64,000 nt of DNA from Leucobacter sp. UT-8R-CII-1-4 (GTDB lineage Bacteria > Actinomycetota > Actinomycetes > Actinomycetales > Microbacteriaceae), in contig NZ_JASCRS010000001.1 of assembly GCF_030010235.1 (NCBI RefSeq), forward strand, positions 744,001 to 808,000, given 5' to 3'. Numbering within the stretch: the first letter of the stretch is position 1; each line of letters begins with the position of its first letter. A program made the translations under genes and the position numbers. The notes beneath the pieces are model-generated. The model did not search any database. It was not told where the DNA came from and saw only the letters and a list, made by a program, of their open reading frames with translations. Shown here one piece after another: positions 25,101 to 33,978 of this stretch.

Positions 25101-28023
25101 GACGGTCACCATCTGCATCGACACCCGAAAGCGGAATCGTTGCTTTCACCCGCTCACCCGGAGCCAGACGAACAGTCACTGTTGCCGGTTGGGGGTCACG
25201 GTTTGAGCCCTCGGCGAGCACAGTGACTCGAACCTGACCAACATCAAGCTGTTCGGGGCTCGAAGCGCCATAGGTTGTGTAGCTCAAGGTGTAGACGCCG
25301 GGGGCGTTAGGTGCGAGGTAACGAATGCGGCTGCCAGAGGCGAACGCAAGTTCTCCTTCAGCGCCAGAGCCACCAATTTCTGGATGCAGCACAAGCCGTT
25401 CGCCTGGTGGCGCAACGTCGTTGTCGAGTACAGGGATATCAACCACCGAGCCGGCTCGCACCGTCGCCGTATCGCTCACTGCAATCACGCCAGCGCTGGC
25501 ATCATCGACCTGAAACACGGTGAGCCTGCCCTGGGCGGTCTGCTCGCCCTCAGCAATCACCACATCAACCGAACCGATACGCCCGGCCATACCACTCGCG
25601 GTTGATCCTGAAACGCGCACGCTCGAGTGCTCGATCACATCGGCGCGCAATTGCCCATCGCGCACCGTCGCCGAGCGCACTGTGAGGGCACGCGAGTTTG
25701 AACTCGGCAGCGCGGCGAGCACGTCTACCGTGCTGTCGGCCAGCGGGCGAACAAATGCGCGCAGCGGCGGCACAGCGAAAGCGTCTCGGCGATCCACCGC
25801 GGTAACTCGAATAATGCCGGTGGTTTCTTGCTCGGTAATGGTGTCGCGCACGGTGACCGCGATGGTTGAGCTACCGCGTTCGCTCGCGACGGCTTCAATG
25901 ACGCCGGTGCCTGAGTTCGCGGTGGCTGTAGTGGATCCCTGCTGCACGGTTGAGCTCACCAGTTGGAAGGCGCCAGAACCACCGCTTACCCGTTCAAGCG
26001 GTCGAAGCGAGGTCGCTTCGCCGATCTTCACGGTCGAGGCGGCTGGTGTGAATTCGATGGCTGCACCGGTGCGAACCCGTACGCGCAGATCACGTTCGGC
26101 TTCTGCGCCTCTTGAATCCATCACCCGTACTCGCACGATCGAGTCGCCTGCGGCCGCGTTGGGGTCATTGTGCCGAATCGCCAGTTTGCCATCCGCTGTG
26201 ACGAGTGCTCGAATCGGGTCTTCTGGATTGCTGACTTCAGCACCGGCGAGCATCATGGGGTCGCCCTCTGGGTCAACCCAACCCTCAAGCACGGGCAGCA
26301 CGAGAGTGCCGCCGGGAGCGATTTCTGGGCTTGGCCAGGCTCGCTGGCACCCTTCGACCGGGCACCATTCAGGGGCAGAGTTCGCCGATTCTTCGGCGAC
26401 GGTTAGTGTCACTGTCGCGAACTCAGATTCGGTCACGCCGTTGGTGATGCGGTACTGAAAGTTTGCGCTTCCGCTTGCTCCTGCTGAAGGCTGCAGCACA
26501 ATGCCCTGACCGTCGCTCAGCATTGAGATTGTTCCGAACGCTGGATCGAGGTCATTTCCGAGTCCGTCTGGAATGACAGTGAGCACATCTTTGCGGTTTG
26601 CGCTGTAATCGTTGAGCAGCACTGGTAGGAGCGCCGGTTCGCCCGCGCGAACACCAAATGCAACGTCGACAGCAACCGGTGGTTCTTGCTCGGTCACGTC
26701 TTGTTTTACGATGGTGCCGGTTTCTTGCTTTGGTGGGTCTACCAGGGCCCACTGTTCGACCGGGATCAGCTTTCCTTCTGGCACTGTCCACATCATGCCG
26801 CTGCGCAACTCGGCGACTACTGCTCGACTACCGTTGGTGCGAATCTCTGGTTCAGCGTTGCTGAGGTCTTCGACGTTGGGGTCAAGGGCAAGCTCAGTTT
26901 CGCCCTGTTCGCTGCTCCACATTCTCGCTTCGTTTTGCCCCACCCAAGAGGCAACCATCTGCTCGCCTACCTGCTTTGGCTGCGCAGCGATACCGGAAGC
27001 TACGACGATGCGTTCGGGTTTTCCGGCCGCACTGACCGCCCAGAGTCCGTTATCGTCAGAGATCAGGGTTCTGCCGGCTTTGCTGCTTGAAGATTGCAGC
27101 TTGGCGCCACCGGTGATTGTGAGAGTGATCTGCTGTTTTTCGCCCTCGCGCCAGAGGTGGCCTTTCGCCGAGTCAAAAAGCACCCATTTGCCGCCAATTA
27201 GCGCCAATTGAACGTCGTCGGCTGGAACCTCGGCTCCAACATTCATTTCAGAACTCTGCCACTGCCCGCTTACAGCGTCGTAGCGGCGAATACTCTGCTC
27301 GTTTTTTGAGAAGAGCGCGATATTACCTTCAGCATCGAGGGCCACCGCGTTGGCCGCGTACTGTTCTGGTTTTGCGCTTTCGCCGCCGCTCTGACTTTGC
27401 TCAGTCAGCGGATCAAGCAGCTGAGGTTGTTCAAGTTTTGCTGGGCTACCGCCGCTTGCAGGCTTCACCTTAGCGAGATAACTCGCGCCGCTCTGCGTGA
27501 AAAAGAGCATCCGATTACCCGCAGCAATCACCTGCTGTGTGCCGTCAGGAGTGCGAATACTTGAGCTGTCGCGGTTGGTATTGGACTCGGTATCAGGGGT
27601 GTTGGCTGCAGCACTTTCGTTCAGCGCCGCGGTGTCTTCGCGCTGCTCAGGCGCGCCGATTTCTGCAGCGTTCTTCGCTGCACCATCATCTTGAATGTCT
27701 TTGGGCGCGGCAGCGCTAATCATGTTGGCGCGCGCATAGCCCTGCGTCAAGAGAACACCGAGGTCAGCAGTTTGCACCACGCTGCTTGGGCTCTCGGCCA
27801 ACCGCACAGTATCGATTTCTGCCGTTTCGGTGTTCACTCTGGCGTATTGTCCGGCAGCCCGCTCAACCCATACCGATGGGTCTTCACGGGGCGTTTCACG
27901 TGAATCAAAACCATCAGAAATGACCGCAAAGGTAACCACGAGGGCGAGTGAGAGGGTGCCTGCGATCCAGCCGGCAAGCCTGCGTTTCGTAGGGTTCCCG
28001 CGTGGAGGGCGTGACTTGCTCAT
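22105..28023 (-). CDS. Giant Ig-like/fibronectin type III surface protein (1972 residues)
   Basis: Start ATG 28023 overlaps the kinase stop (ATGA). A basic tail and one span (residues about 17-40, LAGWIAGTLSLALVVTFAVI) anchor it with the rest outside. Residues about 40-450 resemble a beta-propeller-like region with AVDALDAEGNIALFSKN-type strands. From about 455 there are tandem Ig/cadherin-like modules (GEPALLPVLLNDYS; VDIPVLDNDVAPPGE; SGVDADGDRLRLV), and near 1560-1700 a fibronectin III module (PVGVTATGASGDSVTLSVAL). Cysteine pairs occur at about 560 and through the C-terminal third. No LPXTG signal; it ends CTPTP. Function unknown; likely the extracellular partner of the kinase encoded upstream. 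Confidence 0.85.
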   Translation of the reverse strand: MSKSRPPRGNPTKRRLAGWIAGTLSLALVVTFAVISDGFDSRETPREDPSVWVERAAGQYARVNTETAEIDTVRLAESPSSVVQTADLGVLLTQGYARANMISAAAPKDIQDDGAAKNAAEIGAPEQREDTAALNESAAANTPDTESNTNRDSSSIRTPDGTQQVIAAGNRMLFFTQSGASYLAKVKPASGGSPAKLEQPQLLDPLTEQSQSGGESAKPEQYAANAVALDAEGNIALFSKNEQSIRRYDAVSGQWQSSEMNVGAEVPADDVQLALIGGKWVLFDSAKGHLWREGEKQQITLTITGGAKLQSSSSKAGRTLISDDNGLWAVSAAGKPERIVVASGIAAQPKQVGEQMVASWVGQNEARMWSSEQGETELALDPNVEDLSNAEPEIRTNGSRAVVAELRSGMMWTVPEGKLIPVEQWALVDPPKQETGTIVKQDVTEQEPPVAVDVAFGVRAGEPALLPVLLNDYSANRKDVLTVIPDGLGNDLDPAFGTISMLSDGQGIVLQPSAGASGSANFQYRITNGVTESEFATVTLTVAEESANSAPEWCPVEGCQRAWPSPEIAPGGTLVLPVLEGWVDPEGDPMMLAGAEVSNPEDPIRALVTADGKLAIRHNDPNAAAGDSIVRVRVMDSRGAEAERDLRVRVRTGAAIEFTPAASTVKIGEATSLRPLERVSGGSGAFQLVSSTVQQGSTTATANSGTGVIEAVASERGSSTIAVTVRDTITEQETTGIIRVTAVDRRDAFAVPPLRAFVRPLADSTVDVLAALPSSNSRALTVRSATVRDGQLRADVIEHSSVRVSGSTASGMAGRIGSVDVVIAEGEQTAQGRLTVFQVDDASAGVIAVSDTATVRAGSVVDIPVLDNDVAPPGERLVLHPEIGGSGAEGELAFASGSRIRYLAPNAPGVYTLSYTTYGASSPEQLDVGQVRVTVLAEGSNRDPQPATVTVRLAPGERVKATIPLSGVDADGDRLRLVAVSAPEDPQISASIVPRSSAVQVEASSSAQRGTQIVSYTVRDSFGGEAAGKLRIIVTEPDPGGGAPVVYSDYVRIARGTTNPATVRPLDNDLDPSGGALQLVSVEPNVPGGEGSPAYRELAARLDLSDLKHGVVRVTGGEELGTVSYRYTVRSSKSKSTADGLIVVQVSERIGQQAPAVTDTVLAVRDRADFERSGIDVVTDRVRWASGDVSTLKLSLWGAAESKYSVRGSSIVGAYRAEGDLVPFRLSGTDFTGHEVETFGFLIVPPLDELRLSLKPGAGTISVAENKSVDVNLNTLIDLGPRDKIELDQTSFSTQRQQASCTAIGTTTIRYQAGREAPWSDSCVVRVKLEEQRSFTLLPIPVTIIPDDPAVQLNPLTRTIAPGSTETINLEDMVQWQGGREGSLAKLRWQLSGGSSAFEISNSGSKVQVVARADATPGSQAVLSVSASGAGDSQSLLTLRVGEAAVDAPKGGTVALRCTVGSDCSTPLVGVSGEYDPFAGKSGGGLTLVSVNDGGCQFGTMQASGNSVNVRWADPRGPGGRCTASYVVRDAQNRVGNGTIEFDAQGVPRAPVGVTATGASGDSVTLSVALSGETSHPEVTGVKLMAGGSSVGQCTLGGGQATCTVTGLTPGVRQTYHAVATNSVGDSAQSSNGVETWAYRPPAPPKISGGEAVRWLDNTDPSVGRVRIQVGPSSAERRVLVVDGNEIAISSDQIYTLPATGTPREVRVYSLDAPNMIPPAYTGGDGGKGDSALLPGGATPIGAPIAGEVTLTLSGSNRTEWLIEHTGFGRNGGDELSFAYRIESGSFARDRQSGANLPEHRTFIGTVKASNSYGTAGPISSEPQTSGVKLPTLQGSYTTNPAPTRLGDWSFEYAAGTVSYSPSPSGEVTASTIVPGTPNGTVTQCAPGGLNCSDQGSISASGPEPVSVTLQTCVPWNGTDLPDHATMLQHITSAGSLQGLTLVASPDRKITLDWAGTRDQAVFTDGLCTPTP

Positions 28024-29144
28024 CCAAACCACCCAAATGCGAGCCCAGCAAACGTGACCGCGAGCCCCGCTACGACAACACCAATGCCAGCACCAATTAG
28101 GCCAGCTTTGAGCGGCGACCTCGGGCGATCGATGAGCACGCCATCGCTATTTTCACTCAGTTGCTGCGCTCTGAGTTCGGCCCGCTGTTGGGCTCGCGTG
28201 GCCGTTCGCACCGTGGTGACGACCGGTCCGCGTGGCGCACTGAAGTCTGCTGCCGGGGCGACCCAGTCGGGTCGCACCAGATCCAGCGGTGTGACATCAA
28301 AACCGTAGCTGCGTTGCAGGGTACGCAGTGCTTCGGCGAACTCTTGCATGCTCGAGAAACGCCGCTCTGGCATTGCTGACATTGAGGTTCGCAGCACCTC
28401 GTCGAAGGGCTGATAACCCTGTGCCCCAGGAATGGGCTGGTACTTGGCCTGGTAGATTCGAGCCTTCATCTTCGACTCGGTGTTTTGTGCCCGTTCGGCA
28501 TGCTCAAACGGCGAGAAGCCCGCCGCGAAGGTGTACAGCGTGGCTCCGAGTGCCCACACTTCACTGGCGACCGTGCCTGTGCTTGCGCCATTGTTTACTT
28601 CTGGAGCTGCCCACGGAATTGAAAGCGCGTGGCGTTTGTCGTCTGAAGCGAATTGGTTTTGCAGCATGGAGATACCAAAGTCGGTAAGCACCGGCCTGCC
28701 TGTTGTGGTGAGCAGCACATTCGACGGCTTGATATCGCGGTGCATGATGCCCGCCTGATGGGCCGTCTCAAGCGCACCGGCCAACCGAACGCCAGCGTCG
28801 AGCACCACGGCAAGTGGTGCCGGCTTGCCAATTGTCAGCACCCGCATGGATTCGGGGCAAAATTCCATCGTCAAGTACGGGCGGCCGTCTGAAGAGACAC
28901 CGGCCGAATAGATCGAGACAATCGACGGATGGCTTGAAAGCCGCGCCATTGCGTCGGCTTCTGATTCGAAGTCAGAGCGATCTCGCGCTTCTCGAACCGC
29001 CGTTTTCAAAACTTTCACGGCGACAATACGCCGCGGCATGTCTTGTTCATACTGAAATACGTCTGCAAAACCGCCGCTACCTAGCGGCCGGACATACCCC
29101 AGCCCAGTAATGCGCGGAGGCAGGGGCTGAGATTGAGCAGACAC
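28020..29144 (-). CDS. Membrane Ser/Thr protein kinase without extracellular sensor domain
   Basis: 374 residues from GTG 29144; no strong Shine-Dalgarno, and the longer frame to 29246 would run through the rplA terminator, so the start is moderately sure. Kinase motifs: glycine loop LGSGGFADVF near 21-30, catalytic lysine in VAVKVLK at 44, MHRDIKPSN, TDFGIS, and WAAPEV. A single C-terminal span (GLIGAGIGVVVAGLAVTFAG) ends the protein after only a few residues outside, so it has no PASTA or other sensor. It heads the operon Ig-like/MoxR/DUF58/TG-fold/FHA/PP2C. The Ig-like protein encoded by the overlapping next gene may supply the sensing part (inference). Confidence 0.9.
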   Translation of the reverse strand: MSAQSQPLPPRITGLGYVRPLGSGGFADVFQYEQDMPRRIVAVKVLKTAVREARDRSDFESEADAMARLSSHPSIVSIYSAGVSSDGRPYLTMEFCPESMRVLTIGKPAPLAVVLDAGVRLAGALETAHQAGIMHRDIKPSNVLLTTTGRPVLTDFGISMLQNQFASDDKRHALSIPWAAPEVNNGASTGTVASEVWALGATLYTFAAGFSPFEHAERAQNTESKMKARIYQAKYQPIPGAQGYQPFDEVLRTSMSAMPERRFSSMQEFAEALRTLQRSYGFDVTPLDLVRPDWVAPAADFSAPRGPVVTTVRTATRAQQRAELRAQQLSENSDGVLIDRPRSPLKAGLIGAGIGVVVAGLAVTFAGLAFGWFG

Positions 29145-29239
29145 GCTGACAATTCTATTCGAGTGCGGAACGAAGACTGACAGGCAAATCACCGGCGCGC
29201 TCTCAAGCAAAGCTGCGGCGCTACACAAATGCCTAAAAT

Positions 29240-29275
29240 AAAACATCCCCCCGACCGAAGTCGAGGGGATGTTTT
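29240..29275 (-). terminator. Intrinsic terminator of rplK-rplA
   Basis: AAAACATCCCC (29240-29250) pairs with GGGGATGTTTT (29265-29275), with an inner CGAC/GTCG stem closing a four-base loop that reads TTCG on the minus strand, followed there by a T-rich tract. It lies 12 bp after the rplA stop. Confidence 0.9.
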
Positions 29276-29287
29276 CGTGCGTAACGC

Positions 29288-29977
29288 TTAGAGAGCGTTG
29301 ACGTCGAGTGGGATACCAGGACCGAAGGTGGTCGAAACTGCACCCTTCAGAACGTACTTGCCCTTCGACGACGATGGCTTCAAACGAACAATTTCGTCGA
29401 GCACAGCGTTGATGTTGTCACCAAGCTGATCTGGCGAGAACGAAGCCTTGCCAACGATGAAGTGCACGTTCGAGTGCTTGTCGACGCGGAACTCGATCTT
29501 GCCGCCCTTGATGTCAGCAACAGCCTTAGCTGGATCAGGGGTAACGGTGCCGGTCTTAGGGTTTGGCATGAGACCACGTGGGCCCAGAACCTTACCAAGA
29601 CGACCAACCTTGCCCATGAGCTCTGGGGTCGAAACTGCCGAGTCGAATGCGGTCCAGCCGCCAGCGACCTTCTCGATCAGCTCGTCGCCGCCAACCTCGT
29701 CAGCGCCAGCAGCAATAGCTGCCTCAGCGGCTGCGCCGGTTGCGAAAACGATAACGCGAGCGGTCTTACCGGTGCCGTGTGGCAGGCTGACGGTGCCACG
29801 CACCATCTGGTCTGCCTTGCGTGGGTCGACGCCGAGCTTAACTGCAACCTCAACGGTTGAGTCGGTCTTTGCCGAACCGGTCTCCTTGGCGAGAGCAACT
29901 GCCTCGGTAGGAGTGTAGAACTTGCCAGCCTCGATCTTCTCGACGGCGGCGCGGTATGCCTTTGACTTCTGTGCCAT
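29288..29977 (-). CDS. rplA: 50S ribosomal protein L1
   Basis: 229 residues, normal length. The sequence KKA-like start ([20 protein letters not shown]), then [37 protein letters not shown] (the L1 signature) and [14 protein letters not shown]1 binds 23S rRNA at the stalk and can repress its own operon mRNA. It follows rplK by 12 bp. The usual partners nusG and secE are about 9 kb away in this genome. Confidence 0.97.
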   Translation of the reverse strand: MAQKSKAYRAAVEKIEAGKFYTPTEAVALAKETGSAKTDSTVEVAVKLGVDPRKADQMVRGTVSLPHGTGKTARVIVFATGAAAEAAIAAGADEVGGDELIEKVAGGWTAFDSAVSTPELMGKVGRLGKVLGPRGLMPNPKTGTVTPDPAKAVADIKGGKIEFRVDKHSNVHFIVGKASFSPDQLGDNINAVLDEIVRLKPSSSKGKYVLKGAVSTTFGPGIPLDVNAL

Positions 29978-29989
29978 GATCCGTGCCCC

Positions 29990-30418
29990 TTACTCGACCG
30001 TGATGCCCATTGAGCGGGCGGTGCCAGCGATAATCTTCGAAGCTGCGTCGAGGTCGTTTGCGTTCAGATCAGCCTGCTTCTGCTCGGCGATCGCGCGGAC
30101 CTGATCAGCGGTCACCTTAGCAACCTTGACGGTGTGAGGAGTTCCCGAACCCTTCTGCACGCCAGCAGCCTTCTTGAGGAGCTCAGCAGCAGGTGGGGTC
30201 TTCAGTACGAAGTCGAACGAACGATCTTCGTAAACGGTGATCTCAACGGGAACGATGTTTCCACGCTGGCTCTCCGTGGCCGCGTTGTAGGCCTTGCAGA
30301 ACTCCATGATGTTGACGCCGTGCTGACCCAGCGCAGGACCCACGGGGGGTGCTGGGTTGGCAGCGCCGGCAGCGATCTGAAGCTTGATCAGACCGGTAAC
30401 CTTCTTGGCCTTTGCCAT
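29990..30418 (-). CDS. rplK: 50S ribosomal protein L11
   Basis: 142 residues from ATG 30418 (GAAAGGAAACA upstream); the open frame runs 37 codons further but L11 proteins begin MAKAKKVTG as here. Motifs: [42 protein letters not shown], and ARSMGI near the C-terminus. It forms the GTPase-associated centre with 23S rRNA. Because nusG is not upstream, rplK-rplA must use a promoter in the 219-bp gap 30419-30637; I see TTGAGT-type -35 candidates but no convincing -10. Confidence 0.97.
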   Translation of the reverse strand: MAKAKKVTGLIKLQIAAGAANPAPPVGPALGQHGVNIMEFCKAYNAATESQRGNIVPVEITVYEDRSFDFVLKTPPAAELLKKAAGVQKGSGTPHTVKVAKVTADQVRAIAEQKQADLNANDLDAASKIIAGTARSMGITVE

Positions 30419-30602
30419 GATTGTTTCCTTTCGTCGAAACCGGGTTCTCACCGGCCTCTCCCGCAGATCGAGCCGTTCCCGATCGCGGTGTGTTGTACGC
30501 GCAGCAAAATGCTTACACCCACAAACCACTCAAGTTTACGTCATCTCGGCGTTTCTCGCCAGCTGAGACGCCTGCAGCAGCTTGATGGGGCCTCAGCGCG
30601 GC

Positions 30603-30652
30603 AAGCCAAGCCTCAGAGCAACGCGTCAAGCCAAGCCTCAGAGCAACGCGTC
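30603..30652. repeat. 25-bp perfect tandem duplication spanning the esterase stop codon
   Basis: AAGCCAAGCCTCAGAGCAAC plus GCGTC at 30603-30627 is repeated exactly at 30628-30652. The second copy contains the last codons and TGA stop of the carboxylesterase; the first copy is a non-coding echo of them. It looks like a recent slippage duplication. Confidence 0.9.
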
Positions 30653-32053
30653 GAGCGCCTGCTTGCGGGGCAGCCCTACCACCTGAGACTGTTCGTCATA
30701 GATTCGCACCTGCTCGTCAGCCGCGAACCGGGTCCAAGAGGCCGCACCTGTCTTAATAAACGACACCCAATCTGCGTGCATCAGATCAGCGAGTTGCTGG
30801 GGCGCACTGTCGGCCATCATTTTCGCGTCATCGCTTTGCAGAGCATCGAAAGTGAAACCAAGTTCGAGCGCGTGAGCCGCACCAAGTTTGTGCTTCGGCG
30901 TCCGCCAAGCAAACTCATAAACATAGCTTGGCGCCTGACGATTTCGCGCGGCAAGGATCGCCGGGCCTCGAAGCAAACGATCGGTGATCAGCTGACCGAG
31001 CAGTTCACCGTGGTTTTCTGCAGGCCAATCCTGTTTTGCGGCCGTCACGGCTGCCTTACTGATCTTCATCGCTTTTGTCGCGAGGAAAAACTTGAACCCG
31101 CTGATTGCGGCGAGCGCCTCTGGCGCAAACCAGAGGCGGTATTCCTGCGTATTCGCACCGATCACCAGCGGCATCTCGCTCTCGATCAACCCCTGCGCCG
31201 GTGTGATCGGCAGAGATTGCTGGTCAAGAGTGAGCACGTACGATGGCGCGCCTGAGAGCACTGACTTGCCCGCCGCCTGTTGCACTCTGGCCATCAGAAT
31301 CGCTTCTGGTGTGACTGATGCGAACCCTGCTCTTGTCGCAGGAACGCCGAGGCGCTTCGCAAGATCGTTGCTCAGTTTCGCACCCTTGGCTTCGGGTTCG
31401 GCGCTTGTTGGGCCGCTCTGCACGATAGCTCCGGCCATCAGCGGCCGAGTGTCCGCTCGCGCGGTGAGAGCTGCGGTGAGAGAACCACCGGCAGATTCAC
31501 CCATCACGGTGATACGTGCGGGGTCGCCGCCAAAGGCAGCGATTTCTTGGTGCACCCAACGCAGCGCCGCTGCAGCATCTTCTAGGCCAAGATTTCGCGG
31601 CACGTCTTCAAGCACCGAGAATCCTTCGGCACCGAGGCGATAGTTGATTGAGACGAACACCACGCCAGACTTCGCGAACGAGGTCCCGTCGTAAATTTCA
31701 ATCGCAGCGCCGCCACGCTCGAATGCACCACCGTGAATCCACATCACCACTGGCAAAGATTCGGCGCCTTCAGGAGCCCAAATGTTTGCTGTCAGAATGT
31801 CATCGCCAGGTCGGTGAATACTCGGCAAGATCGTGCCGAGGCGTCCTGGATAGGCAGACTGCGGAGCCGCTGGGCCAAATTCTGCTGCGTCGCGAGGTTC
31901 TGACCATGCCACCGCCGGTTCTGGTAGGCGAAAGCGTCGCTCACCAAACGGTGCTGCCGCGTAGGGCACACCGAGAAAACGTTCAATGCCGTCTTCGCTT
32001 CGGCCAATCAGTTCACCTGTGCTGATGCGGGTTGTTGGATGCGTCATTGCCAT
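30638..32053 (-). CDS. Type B carboxylesterase (alpha/beta hydrolase)
   Basis: 471 residues; ATG at 32053 or two codons later. Oxyanion-hole motif VVMWIHGGAFERGG near 115, nucleophile elbow VMGESAGGS near 205, and DILTANIW before the oxyanion loop are hallmarks of type B carboxylesterases/para-nitrobenzyl esterases. It is the last gene of the minus-strand run that starts with murQ, 30 bp after the kinase gene. The physiological ester is unknown; the context (cell-wall sugar recycling) might mean an acylated muropeptide sugar, but this is speculation. Confidence 0.88.
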   Translation of the reverse strand: MAMTHPTTRISTGELIGRSEDGIERFLGVPYAAAPFGERRFRLPEPAVAWSEPRDAAEFGPAAPQSAYPGRLGTILPSIHRPGDDILTANIWAPEGAESLPVVMWIHGGAFERGGAAIEIYDGTSFAKSGVVFVSINYRLGAEGFSVLEDVPRNLGLEDAAAALRWVHQEIAAFGGDPARITVMGESAGGSLTAALTARADTRPLMAGAIVQSGPTSAEPEAKGAKLSNDLAKRLGVPATRAGFASVTPEAILMARVQQAAGKSVLSGAPSYVLTLDQQSLPITPAQGLIESEMPLVIGANTQEYRLWFAPEALAAISGFKFFLATKAMKISKAAVTAAKQDWPAENHGELLGQLITDRLLRGPAILAARNRQAPSYVYEFAWRTPKHKLGAAHALELGFTFDALQSDDAKMMADSAPQQLADLMHADWVSFIKTGAASWTRFAADEQVRIYDEQSQVVGLPRKQALDALL

Positions 32054-32083
32054 GCTCGAAGTCTATGTGTCGAACAGGTGACT

Positions 32084-33064
32084 TCAACAGTCTGAACTGT
32101 GGCGATCCCACGAAGTCCAAACGAATGGAGCTTCCTGACTCACGGCGCCCGCCGCGGCGAGCTCCGCCAAACGCACCGCACCATTAAGCGGATCGCCGTG
32201 CGCTACAACAAGCTGTACATCTGCGCGCGCTGCGGCGAGTTCGCGCGAGATTTTCGAGACATAGCTGTCACTCCCGGTGAGACCACCAACAAGCGCGACC
32301 ACTGGTGGCTGGGTGGGCGTGAGCGCGGCAAGCGCGCTTTCTGCTGCACTCCGCGCGGCTTCGGCAATGATCCTCGCAGCCTCGGAATCTTCACCTGCGA
32401 GTTGGATAACCTCTGCCGCAAAGGCGGCCATCACACCGGCCCTGTCGTCGCGGGTGTAGAGCTGCGCCGGCCACGAATATGGGTCACCAAACCGCGCACG
32501 AGCCGCCTCAAGCAGAGCGCGACCCGCGTCAGAAACGCCGTCGTAGCAGCGCATCGCGGACTGCAACGCCTGCGCGCCGATCCAGGAACCGCTACCCCGG
32601 TCACCCAGCAGATGGCCCCAACCGTCAACACGACGCCAGCTTTGCTCGCACAGACCGATTGCCACCGACCCGGTGCCGAGAGCAATAACCGCGCCATCTG
32701 CTCCGCCTAGAGCGCCAAGGTGTGCGGTCACCCCGTCGATCGCCACAGCCACCGCTGGTGGCTGAACCGCACGTGTGGCCCCTGCGAGGGTGTCCGAGAG
32801 CTCCCTCGCCAGCGCTCCAGGGTCTGCAACGAGAGTGGCGAGTCCGGTTGAGCCAAGCCCGAGTGCGCGCACCGCAGCGAACTCCTCTGGCCAGGCATCG
32901 CGCGCGCTCTGGCACAGCTCTCTGGTGAGACGGGCAACACCGTCGCCTGATCCTCGTACCGAAACTCGTGAGCCGGTGAGCTCCCGACGTTTTCCGGCAT
33001 GCAGCAGCGCCAGCCGGCTGCCGGAGCCGCCGATATCAATGGCAAGCAGCGTCGGCTGGCTCAC
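32084..33064 (-). CDS. BadF/BadG-family amino-sugar kinase (MurNAc/GlcNAc kinase-like)
   Basis: 326 residues, GTG start overlapping the permease stop (GTGA). ASKHA-fold marks: phosphate 1 LLAIDIGGSGSRLAL at residues 6-20, AVAIDGVTAHLGAL, phosphate 2 VIALGTGSVAIG near 130, GHLLGDRGSGSWIG near 150, and adenosine-binding VALVGGLTGSD. The GDRGSGSW motif is typical of N-acetylglucosamine/N-acetylmuramic acid kinases of the BadF group. Placed between an ABC sugar importer and downstream of murQ, it probably makes MurNAc 6-phosphate, the MurQ substrate, from sugar imported without phosphorylation. Confidence 0.87.
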   Translation of the reverse strand: MSQPTLLAIDIGGSGSRLALLHAGKRRELTGSRVSVRGSGDGVARLTRELCQSARDAWPEEFAAVRALGLGSTGLATLVADPGALARELSDTLAGATRAVQPPAVAVAIDGVTAHLGALGGADGAVIALGTGSVAIGLCEQSWRRVDGWGHLLGDRGSGSWIGAQALQSAMRCYDGVSDAGRALLEAARARFGDPYSWPAQLYTRDDRAGVMAAFAAEVIQLAGEDSEAARIIAEAARSAAESALAALTPTQPPVVALVGGLTGSDSYVSKISRELAAARADVQLVVAHGDPLNGAVRLAELAAAGAVSQEAPFVWTSWDRHSSDC

Positions 33065-33978
33065 TTGCTCATACCGGCAGTAAGACCAGAAACAATCTGT
33101 TTCGTCGCGATCAGGAACAGCACCACAAGTGGAATCGTAGCAATTGTGAGTCCGGCGAAAAGAGTGGCCCAGTCGGTCTGGTACTCGCCGAAGAAGCGGG
33201 TAACGCCCACCGGAATTGTGTAGGCAGACTGGTCGCGAATCAGGATGAGCGGGTAGAAGAAGTCGTTCCAGACCGGCACAAAACGAAACACAATCACTGT
33301 CGCAATCGCTGGCTTCACTAGTGGCAGGTGCAAGGACCAGAAGGTGCGGAATGATCCGGCCCCGTCAAGTCGTGCAGCTTCGTCGAGCTCAATCGGCAGT
33401 TGCCTGAAGAAGCTGGAGAGCACAAAGGTTGAGAATGGAATGCCGAGTGCAGCATAGACCAGGATCAGGCTCCATAGGTTCGAAATCATGCCGAGCGAAT
33501 CGAGCAAGAAGAACAGCGGCAAAATCGCAAGGTACACCGGCAGCATGAGGCCAGACAGGAAGGTCGACTCGATGAGGGTGAACATGCGAGATTTCGTGCG
33601 GGCAAAGGCATAGGCCGCGAGCAAAGAAACGACCGTTGAGAGCAGCACCGAGGTGACCGTCACAAAAATCGAGTTCACAAAATAGGTGTCGAAGGACGCA
33701 GTGATCCACGCTTTTTGATAGCTTGCGAAGGTTGGGCTCAGCGGTAGCCCAAGCGGGTCACGGGCCATATCTTGGGTGGTGCGCAATGAGTTCGAAAGCA
33801 TCAACAGCAGTGGTGCAATTGAGATGGCCGCGTACACCCAGAGAAAGACATTTGCCGAAACCGAACCAAACGTTACCCGCTCTCCGGGGCGCTTGTTGCT
33901 TGGCTTGGGTCGTTTTGCGCGGCGGCGATTGCGGTTGGCCTCGCTGGTGTGCAGCGCTTGAGTTTCAGTGATTGTCAT
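33061..33978 (-). CDS. Carbohydrate ABC transporter permease (MalG type)
   Basis: 305 residues, one-base overlap with the preceding permease gene (TAATG). About six spans, and the EAA loop reads ELDEAARLDGAGSFRTFWSL followed by HLPLVKPAI, the ATPase-docking signature of CUT1 family permeases. The N-terminal 35 residues are basic and cytoplasmic. Works with the MalF-type permease and the lipoprotein encoded upstream. No dedicated ATPase is in the locus, so it likely uses a shared MsmK/UgpC-type ATPase encoded elsewhere. Confidence 0.93.
   Translation of the reverse strand: MTITETQALHTSEANRNRRRAKRPKPSNKRPGERVTFGSVSANVFLWVYAAISIAPLLLMLSNSLRTTQDMARDPLGLPLSPTFASYQKAWITASFDTYFVNSIFVTVTSVLLSTVVSLLAAYAFARTKSRMFTLIESTFLSGLMLPVYLAILPLFFLLDSLGMISNLWSLILVYAALGIPFSTFVLSSFFRQLPIELDEAARLDGAGSFRTFWSLHLPLVKPAIATVIVFRFVPVWNDFFYPLILIRDQSAYTIPVGVTRFFGEYQTDWATLFAGLTIATIPLVVLFLIATKQIVSGLTAGMSK

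Noticed and set aside
25520-26458. 312-codon plus-strand open frame
   Set aside because: Antisense to the giant Ig-like gene; Ser/Thr/Arg-rich without family marks.
30603-30652. Possible attachment site of a mobile element
   Set aside because: The two 25-bp copies are directly adjacent and there is no integrase, second distant copy or tRNA end.
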